Origin: Desulfurococcales archaeon
GTDB lineage: Archaea > Thermoproteota > Thermoprotei_A > Sulfolobales > NBVN01
NCBI GenBank assembly: GCA_021158735.1
Contig: JAGGUC010000055.1
Span: 1-6,447, forward strand
Direction of reading: 5' to 3'
Length of the DNA stretch: 6,447 bases
Shown: positions 1-6,275 of the stretch, piece after piece
Layout: each line of letters opens with the position of its first letter
Numbering within the stretch: position 1 is the stretch's first letter
Made by a program: the position numbers and the translations under genes
The notes under the pieces: model-generated
The model's input: the letters and a program-made list of their open reading frames with translations, nothing else
Told to the model about the DNA's origin: nothing
The model's database searches: none

Positions 1-26
1 AGCAAAACCATGGTTAAGTCTACCAT
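1..26 (-). CDS. Start of next Mrp/Mbh-module gene, probably MbhD-like (partial)
   Basis: Only the first eight codons are inside the window, reading MVDLTMVL on the minus strand from an ATG at 26-24. The start is supported by a strong GGAGGTGA Shine-Dalgarno motif (37-30) and by a 1-nt overlap with the stop codon of the MrpG-like gene (TAATG). In Mrp-linked hydrogenases the gene after MrpG/MbhC is commonly MbhD, a small membrane subunit related to part of MrpB (DUF4040), and the hydrophobic beginning fits this. The identity is inferred from gene order; eight residues are too few to prove a family. Confidence 0.55.
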
Positions 27-394
27 TACTCACCTCCCCCGTCTTCCTCTAGGTGATCAACCACTACTGGTTCTGGCTTAACTACCTTACTCCTGTGCGC
101 CGCCCTAGCTAAAGCATGTGAGCCAGCCGGAGCTAGAAGTAATATTAGGAATGCCGTAACTAATGCGGCCCCACCCATAAAGAACCTGTAAGGTCCTATG
201 AATTCAGCACCGAACGCTATTAGGGCAACACCCAGTAGTGGGTAGAACGCCCCGCCTATAGTACCTATTGTTGCTGCATGCAACCTCACAAAGAAATTCG
301 GGAACCTGTTAAACCCAATGGCAGCTATTAGGTCTGCTATAGCACCTATTAGTAGTAGTGCCCACCCTAAGCAGATTAAGATCGTGCTAATCAC
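26..394 (-). CDS. mbhC: MrpG/MnhG-type antiporter subunit (MbhC) of membrane-bound hydrogenase
   Basis: Small membrane protein of the MrpG/PhaG family, part of the ion-translocating arm that couples H2 evolution to Na+/H+ movement. Numbered from the GTG at 394 (122 aa), it shows three hydrophobic segments (about 3-27, 45-66 and 70-89), the family signature RLHAAT (37-42), and the typical ending SHALARAAHR (92-101) followed by a charged tail. The frame stays open upstream to a TTG at 412 (128 aa). I prefer the GTG because GGGGTGA (406-400) sits 5 nt before it and the resulting 8-bp overlap with mbhB is more typical than the 26-bp overlap of the TTG form. Length is normal for MrpG. Family assignment is firm; assignment to the hydrogenase complex rather than a stand-alone Mrp antiporter follows from the adjoining hydrogenase genes. 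Confidence 0.9.
   Translation of the reverse strand: MISTILICLGWALLLIGAIADLIAAIGFNRFPNFFVRLHAATIGTIGGAFYPLLGVALIAFGAEFIGPYRFFMGGAALVTAFLILLLAPAGSHALARAAHRSKVVKPEPVVVDHLEEDGGGE
30..37 (-). promoter_or_regulatory. Shine-Dalgarno motif for the MbhD-like gene
   Basis: The minus strand reads GGAGGTGA, a full match to the archaeal 16S rRNA anti-SD tail, lying inside the last codons of the MrpG-like gene and 3 nt before the ATG at 26. It decides the start of the truncated left-edge gene and points to translational coupling. Confidence 0.75.
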
Positions 395-680
395 CCATCT
401 CACCCCTCTCAAGGTATTTTGCTACGTAAACATCAAGTGCGTAAGCCCATAAAGCAAAAAGTATGGCCACAACCATCATTATAGGTTGCTTAAATATCAG
501 ACCTAAAATAGCCACAAATACGGTGACGTCAAAAAAGAATGCATCAATAGCTAAGACTGTGTCAGCTATTGTGGGTCCTTTAACAGCCCTCACTAAATAC
601 AGGATGTATGCAGCAATGAATATAGGGAGGATCGCTGTAAGCATCATAATCACTGTTGACTCTCCCAACTCTAAGGTCAT
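387..680 (-). CDS. mbhB: MrpF/MnhF-type antiporter subunit (MbhB) of membrane-bound hydrogenase
   Basis: A 97-residue membrane protein of the MrpF/PhaF family. Three hydrophobic segments are visible (about 9-30, 48-63 and 67-88). The signature stretch KGPTIADTVLAIDA (34-47) sits in the loop and start of TM2, matching the conserved GPT-AD-V-A-D pattern of MrpF, and the protein ends in a short charged tail (KYLERGE). The ATG at 680 is preceded by a GGGGGAG Shine-Dalgarno motif. Its 3' end overlaps the MrpG-like gene, so the pair is translationally coupled. In Pyrococcus Mbh an MrpE-like subunit (MbhA) precedes this gene; here the ferredoxin gene does, with only about 51 bp between them, and no MrpE is seen. 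Role by family: part of the Na+/H+-translocating membrane arm. Confidence 0.9.
   Translation of the reverse strand: MTLELGESTVIMMLTAILPIFIAAYILYLVRAVKGPTIADTVLAIDAFFFDVTVFVAILGLIFKQPIMMVVAILFALWAYALDVYVAKYLERGEMGD
400..406 (-). promoter_or_regulatory. Shine-Dalgarno motif deciding the mbhC start
   Basis: The minus strand reads GGGGTGA, ending 5 nt before the GTG at 394. The longer TTG start at 412 would lie upstream of this motif, so the motif argues for the shorter MbhC form. Confidence 0.55.
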
Positions 681-731
681 CCCACTCCCCCTAAAATAAT
701 TGAGGCAGTAAATTAAGTTTAATCAATTACT

Positions 732-1142
732 TCACCTCCCTTGACTACCCTGCTCTCCTTGATGCGATCCTCCAGGTAGTGTTTCAAGACTCAACCGCTC
801 TGAGTTCTCCAGTTCGGAACCAGCGAGTTCATAATCTGTTGTCACTACATACGCCTTTACTGGACACACAAAAACACACTGGTAACAAAATAGACACTTA
901 CCGTAATCAATTACGGGGAAAATACCTCTCTTATTATGTGGGAGCTGCCTTGACATCTTCTCCATCTTAATAGCACTTGAAGGACAATCTATAAAGCACA
1001 ATGAACACCCTATACACTTTCTCAAGTCAGGGTACTGCCTCCCCCTGAGCCTATCTGTAGGGGCAGGTTTGACTTTCGGATACTCAATAGTTACTGGCTT
1101 CTTAAATACATTCGATACTATTTCCTTAAGTAATTTGAGCAT
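732..1142 (-). CDS. mbhN: 2x[4Fe-4S] ferredoxin-like electron-transfer subunit (MbhN/NuoI-like), possibly frameshifted near its 3' end
   Basis: Peripheral iron-sulfur subunit that would pass electrons from reduced ferredoxin to the small subunit of the hydrogenase. Two complete CxxCxxCxxxCP motifs are present: CIGCSLCFIDCP (Cys43, 46, 49, 53) and CLFCYQCVFVCP (Cys83, 86, 89, 93), as in NuoI/EchF/MbhN. The ATG at 1142 follows the mbhL stop by 1 nt, and AGGTGG lies 4 nt upstream. As read, the protein has 136 residues and ends in an unusual Gly/Gln/Ser-rich tail (about 124-136). The +1 frame of the same stretch encodes HYLEDRIKESRVVKGGE and stops at 721-719, which looks far more like a genuine protein end. 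A one-base indel near 775-795 would join the two, giving a gene ending at 719. The cluster-binding core is unaffected either way. Confidence 0.9.
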   Translation of the reverse strand: MLKLLKEIVSNVFKKPVTIEYPKVKPAPTDRLRGRQYPDLRKCIGCSLCFIDCPSSAIKMEKMSRQLPHNKRGIFPVIDYGKCLFCYQCVFVCPVKAYVVTTDYELAGSELENSERLSLETLPGGSHQGEQGSQGR

Positions 1143-1143
1143 T

Positions 1144-2304
1144 CTACCACCTCTGCTTGCGGGAAAGCTCCTTCAATCTCACGTACCTCTTGACCCCTCT
1201 ACTTTCATCAACGACCAACACTCTTTCAGTACATGAAATGCATGGATCGAATGAAGTCAGTATGACTGGAACGTCCGCAAGCCTTGCCCCTCTGTACGCA
1301 AACACACCATTTACGATGTTATTAAATGATGGTGTTCTGACCTTTACCCTGTAAGGATTCTGCCCGCCCTTACTAATTATGTGGTAGAACAGCTCACCCC
1401 TGGGAGCTTCAGCCCTAGAAAATACCTCACCTGGCGGGGCAGCTCTCTTGATGTTCTTAGGTACTGCAGGTCCGCTGGGCAGGTGCTCTAAGGCATATCT
1501 AACTATATAAACAGACTCGAGAGCCTCATCTAATCTAACCAGCATTCTAGCCCAAGAATCCCCTTCATCTCTAGTAATTACGTTAAACGGTATTTCAGCA
1601 TAAGCTGCGTATGGGTCATCAGCCCTCACATCTGACTTAACACCTGACCCCCTGAGTGTCGGACCGACTAGAGAGTACTCTATTGCTTCATGATACTTTA
1701 TTACTCCAGCATTAACTAACCTCTTACGTATTGTGAAGTCCTCCTCAAAGACCTTCCTATAGTACTTAATTCTCTCCTCAACCCGCTCCAGCTTACGGAG
1801 TACTGTATCTCTTATATTGTCATCGATATCCCTCTTAACACCGCCGAAGATGTGTATGTCGGCATGAACTCTATTACCAGCAATTAACTCCTTTAACCCC
1901 ATAACAACTTCTCTGTCCCTCATTATCAACATGAATAAGCTGTCGAACCCTATTACCTCAGCCATAATAGCACATATGATCATGTGTGAGTGTATCCTCT
2001 CCAGCTCCATCATTATCGTCCTAATGTAGTTGGCCCTAGGAGACGGCTCAACCCCCATTAACTTCTCCACACCTTGAACATAAGCCTGCTGGTGAACGGT
2101 GTTACATATCCCGCAGATCCTGCTGAATAAATATATGTTCCTCACCCAACTGCGACTCTCACTTAGTTTCTCAACACCCCGGTGATTATACCCTGTAACA
2201 ACATCAACACCAACAACTTCCTCGCCCTCTAGTCTAACCCTGAGCATTATTGGCTCGTGAAGAGCTGGGTGCTGTGGACCTACAGGAATCTCAACAACCG
2301 ACAT
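1144..2304 (-). CDS. mbhL: Group 4 membrane-bound [NiFe]-hydrogenase large subunit (MbhL, NuoD-like)
   Basis: Catalytic subunit carrying the NiFe(CN)2CO site that reduces protons to H2. Numbered from the ATG at 2304 (386 aa), the N-terminal Ni-binding motif is RICGIC (Cys64, Cys67) and the C-terminal one is DPCISCTER (Cys355, Cys358), so all four ligand cysteines are present, unlike Mbx/Mbs or NuoD. The start EIPVGPQHPALHEP and the HRGVEK segment are typical of the NuoD/hydrogenase family. After the CxxCxxR motif a 25-residue tail remains, the kind removed by a HycI-type protease such as the one encoded at 3283-3846. An in-frame GTG at 2313 would add three residues and overlap mbhK by 4 nt (GTGA). 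I prefer the ATG because GGGGTGA lies 5 nt before it. Somewhat shorter than I recall for Pyrococcus MbhL, closer to EchE/CooH size. Linked Mrp-like genes favour an Mbh-type rather than Ech-type enzyme. Confidence 0.95.
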   Translation of the reverse strand: MSVVEIPVGPQHPALHEPIMLRVRLEGEEVVGVDVVTGYNHRGVEKLSESRSWVRNIYLFSRICGICNTVHQQAYVQGVEKLMGVEPSPRANYIRTIMMELERIHSHMIICAIMAEVIGFDSLFMLIMRDREVVMGLKELIAGNRVHADIHIFGGVKRDIDDNIRDTVLRKLERVEERIKYYRKVFEEDFTIRKRLVNAGVIKYHEAIEYSLVGPTLRGSGVKSDVRADDPYAAYAEIPFNVITRDEGDSWARMLVRLDEALESVYIVRYALEHLPSGPAVPKNIKRAAPPGEVFSRAEAPRGELFYHIISKGGQNPYRVKVRTPSFNNIVNGVFAYRGARLADVPVILTSFDPCISCTERVLVVDESRGVKRYVRLKELSRKQRW

Positions 2305-2309
2305 GGAGG

Positions 2310-2316
2310 TCACCCC
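2310..2316 (-). promoter_or_regulatory. Shine-Dalgarno motif for mbhL
   Basis: The minus strand reads GGGGTGA across the stop codon of the NuoC-like gene, ending 5 nt before the ATG at 2304. It overlaps the competing GTG at 2313, so it can only serve the ATG. Confidence 0.6.
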
Positions 2317-2753
2317 TTATAGTCTTTTCTTAGCGGGAAAACACCGTCCTTAGCAACCTCCTCAGGCGCTAGGAATGACCTTCTGAGGCTGGAGTTCCCG
2401 TCGAAGTAAATACCCATTAAGTCATAAGCCTCCTGCTCCCCATTACAAGCACCTGGTATGATGTCTGATATCGTCTGTATTCGGGGGTTATCTCTAGGTA
2501 AGTTAACTCTGAGCACTATCACGGCTTTTTCCTCCAGAGACCAGAAGCAGTAATTTAATTGTATGACCCTATCATGAATTAAGTCAACTGTTGAGATCGT
2601 TGATAGGTAAGTCTCCTTGCCTAACTCCCTGATCTTAGCTGCTGCCTCCCTCACCTTACCCGCATCAATAACTACTATATACCTCCTACCCTGGTCGACA
2701 TGCTCCTTGAACTCCTTAGCAATACTTTTGAGGTAGTTAAGTAGCTCACCCAC
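2310..2753 (-). CDS. mbhK: NuoC-like (30-kDa family) hydrogenase subunit MbhK
   Basis: A soluble 147-residue protein of the NADH dehydrogenase 30-kDa/NuoC family, which in Mbh and related complexes packs against the large and small subunits and has no cofactor of its own. The diagnostic C-terminal block is visible: GEQEAYDLMGIYFDGNSSLRR (about 104-124; family pattern E-YD-(L/M)-GI-F-G-LRR), followed by FPLRKDYKG at the very end. The GTG start at 2753 overlaps the end of mbhJ by 8 bp and is preceded by AGGTGG with 6-nt spacing. Position between the small and large subunit genes matches the J-K-L order of mbh operons. Confidence 0.92.
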   Translation of the reverse strand: MGELLNYLKSIAKEFKEHVDQGRRYIVVIDAGKVREAAAKIRELGKETYLSTISTVDLIHDRVIQLNYCFWSLEEKAVIVLRVNLPRDNPRIQTISDIIPGACNGEQEAYDLMGIYFDGNSSLRRSFLAPEEVAKDGVFPLRKDYKG

Positions 2754-3165
2754 TCCGACCCACCTTTAAAAGTAGTTTGACTATTCCATCAAGTATTGCC
2801 TCAGGCTTGGGCGGGCAGCCTGGAACGTACATGTCTACTGGAATTACCTTATCTACACCCGATACTGTTGAGTAGGATCCAGCGAAAACACCTCCGCTGA
2901 TGGCGCACGCACCTACGGCAATAACATACTTTGGTGAGGGCATCTGCTCATATAATCTCTTCAGTCTGGAAGCAGCTTTCTTAGTTACTGCACCAGTAAC
3001 CACCATAATATCGGCATGTCTTGGGTTTGGAGCTAACTTAACACCCATACGCTCAGGGTCGAAAAAAGGTGTTAGGGCAGCAAGTACTTCTATATCGCAG
3101 CCATTGCACGCACCGGTATTAAAGTGGATCAGCCATGGGGAGTACCTTATTAGCTTCTCACCCAC
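2746..3165 (-). CDS. mbhJ: [NiFe]-hydrogenase small subunit (MbhJ, NuoB-like)
   Basis: Electron-transfer subunit holding the proximal [4Fe-4S] cluster next to the NiFe site. The four cysteine ligands are seen in TGACNGCD (Cys20, Cys23), VGACAISGG (Cys87) and VPGCPPKPE (Cys117), as in NuoB, EchC and MbhJ. At 139 residues it is compact, with neither the Tat signal nor the extra FeS domain of uptake-type small subunits, so it belongs to the cytoplasm-facing group 4 type. The GTG at 3165 is backed by a GGGAG Shine-Dalgarno motif 6 nt upstream (3176-3172). It is the first gene of the structural block, following a 117-bp gap with TATA-like elements, so a transcript probably begins just upstream. 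It overlaps mbhK by 8 bp. Confidence 0.95.
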   Translation of the reverse strand: MGEKLIRYSPWLIHFNTGACNGCDIEVLAALTPFFDPERMGVKLAPNPRHADIMVVTGAVTKKAASRLKRLYEQMPSPKYVIAVGACAISGGVFAGSYSTVSGVDKVIPVDMYVPGCPPKPEAILDGIVKLLLKVGRSG

Positions 3166-3230
3166 TACTTACTCCCAATATCCATATACGGAAGCATAAA
3201 AAGACTTGCCTACTGAAAACTGTATTAAAC

Positions 3231-3237
3231 ATATAAG
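3231..3237 (-). promoter_or_regulatory. Candidate TATA box for the mbhJ operon
   Basis: The minus strand reads TTATAT here, in an AT-rich stretch, inside the 117-bp gap between the protease gene and mbhJ. A start of transcription about 26 nt downstream (near 3208) would give a leader of roughly 43 nt that includes the GGGAG Shine-Dalgarno motif. A competing element, TTTTTATGC at about 3195-3203, would start transcription near 3173 and cut into that motif, so it is less likely. This is pattern matching only. Confidence 0.35.
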
Positions 3238-3282
3238 TTCATACTTCAGCAATGTAATTCCACTTTAAGCAAAATTCAGTAA

Positions 3283-3846
3283 CTAAATGAAGTGATTTAA
3301 GTTTTCAAGCTTCATGAAGAACCTAGTAAATGCCGTGAATAGGAGTGTAAATGCCTCAGCCACAGGCTTAGTTAGCCCTACCCCGAAATCTATGGTGGAA
3401 GGTACAACACCTAAGGTTAGTGCTTCTGGAATACCTGCAGCCCTCAGTACCATCTTAATGTCCGGTGCATGCGTGGTCACGAGGCGGACTTTCTGTTGCG
3501 ATAAGTCACCCTCATTAAGTGTGATGACGAAGGCGACTATGTCCCCCGGACGCCTACCTTCACACCATACGGAGTCAATGAATATTACTGAGCCACTGCT
3601 TGCCTTACGAAGTACGTCAGTATATAGCTCAGGTGCGTTACCTGCATCAATTATATGTACATCCTTCAACTTCATGTACCTACTTACATACTTGCTCAGC
3701 GACCTTGCTAGATATGAGCCAAAACCGTCATCACGCCTCAGCTCATTACCGATACCCAGTATTACAATAGGTGCCTTACGTAAGTATCTAACCAGCAGTT
3801 CAAGTACCTCATCAATACTTGCTAAACACTCAATCAACCCAACCAC
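3283..3846 (-). CDS. hycI: HycI/HyaD-family hydrogenase maturation protease
   Basis: Nickel-dependent endopeptidase that cuts the C-terminal extension from the large subunit after Ni insertion. The family signature GIGNELRRDDGFG (31-43) is present, with candidate Ni-binding residues Glu35, Asp91 (in FIDSVW) and His126 (in THAPD), the usual three positions. Its likely substrate is MbhL, whose 25-residue tail lies beyond DPCxxCxxR. As called here, from the GTG at 3846, it has 187 residues and about 25 residues before the first core strand, more than usual. A TTG at 3837 has AGGTGG 5 nt upstream and could be the true start, shortening the overlap with hypF from 17 to 8 bp. Co-transcription with hypF is likely from this overlap. 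Confidence 0.93.
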   Translation of the reverse strand: MVGLIECLASIDEVLELLVRYLRKAPIVILGIGNELRRDDGFGSYLARSLSKYVSRYMKLKDVHIIDAGNAPELYTDVLRKASSGSVIFIDSVWCEGRRPGDIVAFVITLNEGDLSQQKVRLVTTHAPDIKMVLRAAGIPEALTLGVVPSTIDFGVGLTKPVAEAFTLLFTAFTRFFMKLENLNHFI

Positions 3847-6178
3847 CTGCGAGCAGGCTTGCTACCTGACCTAAGGCAATACCTCCGTCATTAGGTGGAA
3901 TTTTCCTCGGTAGCAATACATACATATCCTCATCATGCAGCTCATTCCTGACCGTAGAGGTTATTATATCATTAACTACCGCACCACCACCCATTAATAT
4001 GTAGGGTTCGATCCTCCTCCCCCTAGCAACATTTTTAACTATGAGAGCAAGAGCCTTCCCTATAGCCACTAGTGATGAGTACGCTAAGTCCCTAATAGCG
4101 AGCTTGTCAGCACTACCCCTCATAAGCACTTCTACTAACTCCTTAAATAACGGCACGAAGTCTAACTCGTAAACCCCCTTGCTAGATATTACCATCTCGC
4201 TGTGTAACTCCTCGTCAAGCACGTACCTACCTCCTACCGCCTCCGCTTCAAGACGTATCGCTGGCTCCCCTTCATAGGTTCTGACACTACACACCCCCAA
4301 CAGAACCGCTATGGAGTCCAGCAACCTACCTATGCTTGAGACCCTAAGCAGGGGTCTCCTACCTAATTGCGCTGCTACTGCCTTAAATTCGGACTCTCCG
4401 AGGGGCAGATCCTTCATGACGCCCAATTTTATGTAGAGATCCTTAATCTCGCTTAAATCCATAAATTCACTTAAGAAAGATATCAGGATCCTGGCAGGGT
4501 ATATTACGTCCCTATCACTGCCTGTTGACTTAACGTACCTCATGTGTGCTAGCCTCTCATACTTTCCTGCATCAGCCTCTATTAAGAGGACCTCACAGCC
4601 CCATATATTGCCATCATCACCATAACCTACGCCATCCAGCGCTAACCCAATAAATCTACCATCCCATAATCCTCTATCCACAAGCGTAGCTAGAATATGC
4701 GCGTAGTGATGTTGAACCTGCACTAATTCCGCACCGCTCTCAGCAACCAGCTTCTCACCAAGCGTCCTAGACAGGTACTTGGGGTGCTTATCAACAACAA
4801 TAATAGAACTCTCTAACGGTAGCCCATAGACCTCAGTAAAGAAGTTAATGTACTTGAGCAAGTCCTCAGCGACTTCTCTATTACTTAGTTCTCCTATGTA
4901 CTGAGTAAGGACTACTTTATCATCGAATGCGACTGCACCAACATTATGTATATCCGCACCTAAAGCTACGGCAGGTCTACCTAGCTTTAAGGGAAGCTTG
5001 ATCCACTTCGGTGCATAACCCCTACCCCTTCTTAATAAGACAGGCTCCCCTGAAGTAAACCTAACAACACTGTCATCTACTCTATTGACTATTTCCCTGT
5101 TATGCGTTAGGACATAGTCAGTGAATTTAAGGAGAACCTTTCTCGCGCACTCCTCGCTAATACACATGGGCAGATCCTTAGCATTACCGCTAGTCATGAT
5201 CGCAATTTTATCCTTGATATCAGCTACCAGCAAGTAATGTAGCGGTGTATATGGCAGGAAAACACCCTCCATACATAGTCCGGGCGACACAAATTTGGAT
5301 ACTGGGGTGTCCTTTCTCTTGGGCAGCAACACTATAGGTCTTTCCATAGAGGTGAGTATGTTAATAGCGCTGTCATCGAGCTCAACAACTTTGGATGCAG
5401 TATCTATGTCGAGCACCATAATAGCGAATGGCTTAGTAGGCCTGTTCTTCCTCCTCCTCAATTTAATTACTACGTCATCGTCGGTTGCCAGCGCAGCTAT
5501 GTGGTAACCTCCTAAGCCCTTGACAGCAACTATGTAGCCTTCATTAATTAGTTTCGCTGCCTCCCTCAGCGGGTCCCTTACCTCCAGTAAACGCCATGAG
5601 TTATCCCTGAGCTCCAGTCGAGGCCCGCAACGCGGACAGCTGATTCCCTGCGCATGAAATCTCCTCACGTTATTAGGGTCTCTGTACTCCCCTGCACAGT
5701 CATTACATAGTGGAAACGCCCTCATAGCGGTATTTTCCCTATCATAAGGTGTTGAGTACATCATGGAGAATCTTGGACCGCACCAAGCACATGAGTTGAA
5801 TGAGTACCTATACCTTCTGTTGCTGGGGTCAAGTACTTCAGCTAGGCAATCACTACATAATGCCATGTCCGGAGGTATCATAGACCTATAGATCTTCCCC
5901 TTCATTGACGCCATTATCTTGAATTCCTTGAAGCCCCGGGGACTTGAAAATTCTATGTGTATTGACTCTAATTTAGTTGGCGGGGGTAACTCACTCAGGA
6001 GCTGACTTATGAATTCCTTAATGGTATCTTTACTCCCCTCAACCCATATCTCAACTTCTGAGCCACCTACATTCCTTACATAGCCCTTAAGGCTCAGCTT
6101 AGATGCTAGTCTGTAAATAGCTGGTCTAAAGCCTACTCCCTGCACAATACCCGTAACTACTATTTTAGCTGACTTCAC
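3830..6178 (-). CDS. hypF: Carbamoyltransferase HypF ([NiFe]-hydrogenase maturation)
   Basis: Converts carbamoyl phosphate and ATP to a carbamoyl group passed to HypE, the source of the cyanide ligands of the NiFe site. All family domains are seen in 782 residues, a normal length. The acylphosphatase domain (1-90) contains GIVQGVGFRPA. The zinc-finger pairs have Cys108/111, 130/133, 158/161 and 181/184, with spacings X18, X24 and X19. The YrdC-like domain (about 200-390) has VAVKGLGGYH and KNRPTKPFAIM. The C-terminal Kae1-like carbamoyltransferase domain has VQHHYAH (488-494), LALDGVGYGDDG (512-523), LMGGGAVVND (728-737) and PPNDGGIALGQ (761-771). The start is a GTG at 6178 without a strong Shine-Dalgarno motif, behind a TATA element about 40 nt upstream. 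No hypA-E partner lies in the window. The protein would also serve any other NiFe hydrogenase of the cell. Confidence 0.97.
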   Translation of the reverse strand: MKSAKIVVTGIVQGVGFRPAIYRLASKLSLKGYVRNVGGSEVEIWVEGSKDTIKEFISQLLSELPPPTKLESIHIEFSSPRGFKEFKIMASMKGKIYRSMIPPDMALCSDCLAEVLDPSNRRYRYSFNSCAWCGPRFSMMYSTPYDRENTAMRAFPLCNDCAGEYRDPNNVRRFHAQGISCPRCGPRLELRDNSWRLLEVRDPLREAAKLINEGYIVAVKGLGGYHIAALATDDDVVIKLRRRKNRPTKPFAIMVLDIDTASKVVELDDSAINILTSMERPIVLLPKRKDTPVSKFVSPGLCMEGVFLPYTPLHYLLVADIKDKIAIMTSGNAKDLPMCISEECARKVLLKFTDYVLTHNREIVNRVDDSVVRFTSGEPVLLRRGRGYAPKWIKLPLKLGRPAVALGADIHNVGAVAFDDKVVLTQYIGELSNREVAEDLLKYINFFTEVYGLPLESSIIVVDKHPKYLSRTLGEKLVAESGAELVQVQHHYAHILATLVDRGLWDGRFIGLALDGVGYGDDGNIWGCEVLLIEADAGKYERLAHMRYVKSTGSDRDVIYPARILISFLSEFMDLSEIKDLYIKLGVMKDLPLGESEFKAVAAQLGRRPLLRVSSIGRLLDSIAVLLGVCSVRTYEGEPAIRLEAEAVGGRYVLDEELHSEMVISSKGVYELDFVPLFKELVEVLMRGSADKLAIRDLAYSSLVAIGKALALIVKNVARGRRIEPYILMGGGAVVNDIITSTVRNELHDEDMYVLLPRKIPPNDGGIALGQVASLLAGGWVD

Positions 6179-6217
6179 GGCTCTCTGCCTTGTCCCTTAG
6201 CAGAAATTACTCCAACC

Positions 6218-6226
6218 TTTTATATT
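6218..6226. promoter_or_regulatory. Shared divergent TATA element between hypF and the TrkH-like gene
   Basis: The sequence TTTTATATT on the plus strand reads AATATAAAA on the minus strand, a good archaeal TATA box in the latter direction (AATATAAAAGG). Transcription about 26 nt away would start near 6196 for hypF (leader about 18 nt) and near 6248 for the plus-strand gene (leader about 28 nt). It is the only clear TATA-like element in the roughly 97-bp divergent gap. Whether it serves one or both genes is inference. Confidence 0.5.
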
Positions 6227-6263
6227 CTGGGGTTCTAGTATTTTGAGGCTATGATTAGCATGT

Positions 6264-6268
6264 GGTGA
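6264..6268 (+). promoter_or_regulatory. Shine-Dalgarno motif deciding the TTG start of the plus-strand gene
   Basis: GGTGA lies 7 nt before the TTG at 6276. The nearby ATG (6260) and GTG (6262, 6265) codons are in other frames and run into stops within a few codons, so this motif supports the TTG. Confidence 0.6.
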
Positions 6269-6275
6269 AACCGCC

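Noticed and set aside
1144..2304. Possibility that the large subunit is Mbx/Mbs (sulfane reductase) or a NuoD-type subunit
   Set aside because: Both CxxC motifs (RICGIC and DPCISC) are complete and a processable tail plus HycI and HypF genes are present; Mbx/Mbs and NuoD lack the full set of Ni ligands.
2900..3199. A 99-codon plus-strand open frame opposite mbhJ
   Set aside because: The minus strand carries all four cluster ligands of a NuoB-like subunit; the plus frame shows no family features.
3194..3203. TTTTTATGC (minus strand) as the main mbhJ promoter
   Set aside because: It would place the transcription start near 3173, within the GGGAG Shine-Dalgarno motif of mbhJ; the element at 3231-3237 fits better, though neither is proven.
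3166..3282. A possible small gene, RNA or terminator in the gap between the protease and mbhJ
   Set aside because: No open frame with a start signal, no convincing hairpin and no long T-run on the coding strand were seen; only promoter-like AT-rich elements can be supported.
3314..3874. A 186-codon open frame on the plus strand, antisense to the protease gene
   Set aside because: It is a shadow of the protease and the end of hypF: Ser/Thr-rich, no recognisable motif, no promoter or Shine-Dalgarno support, and the opposite strand encodes a clear HycI-family protein.
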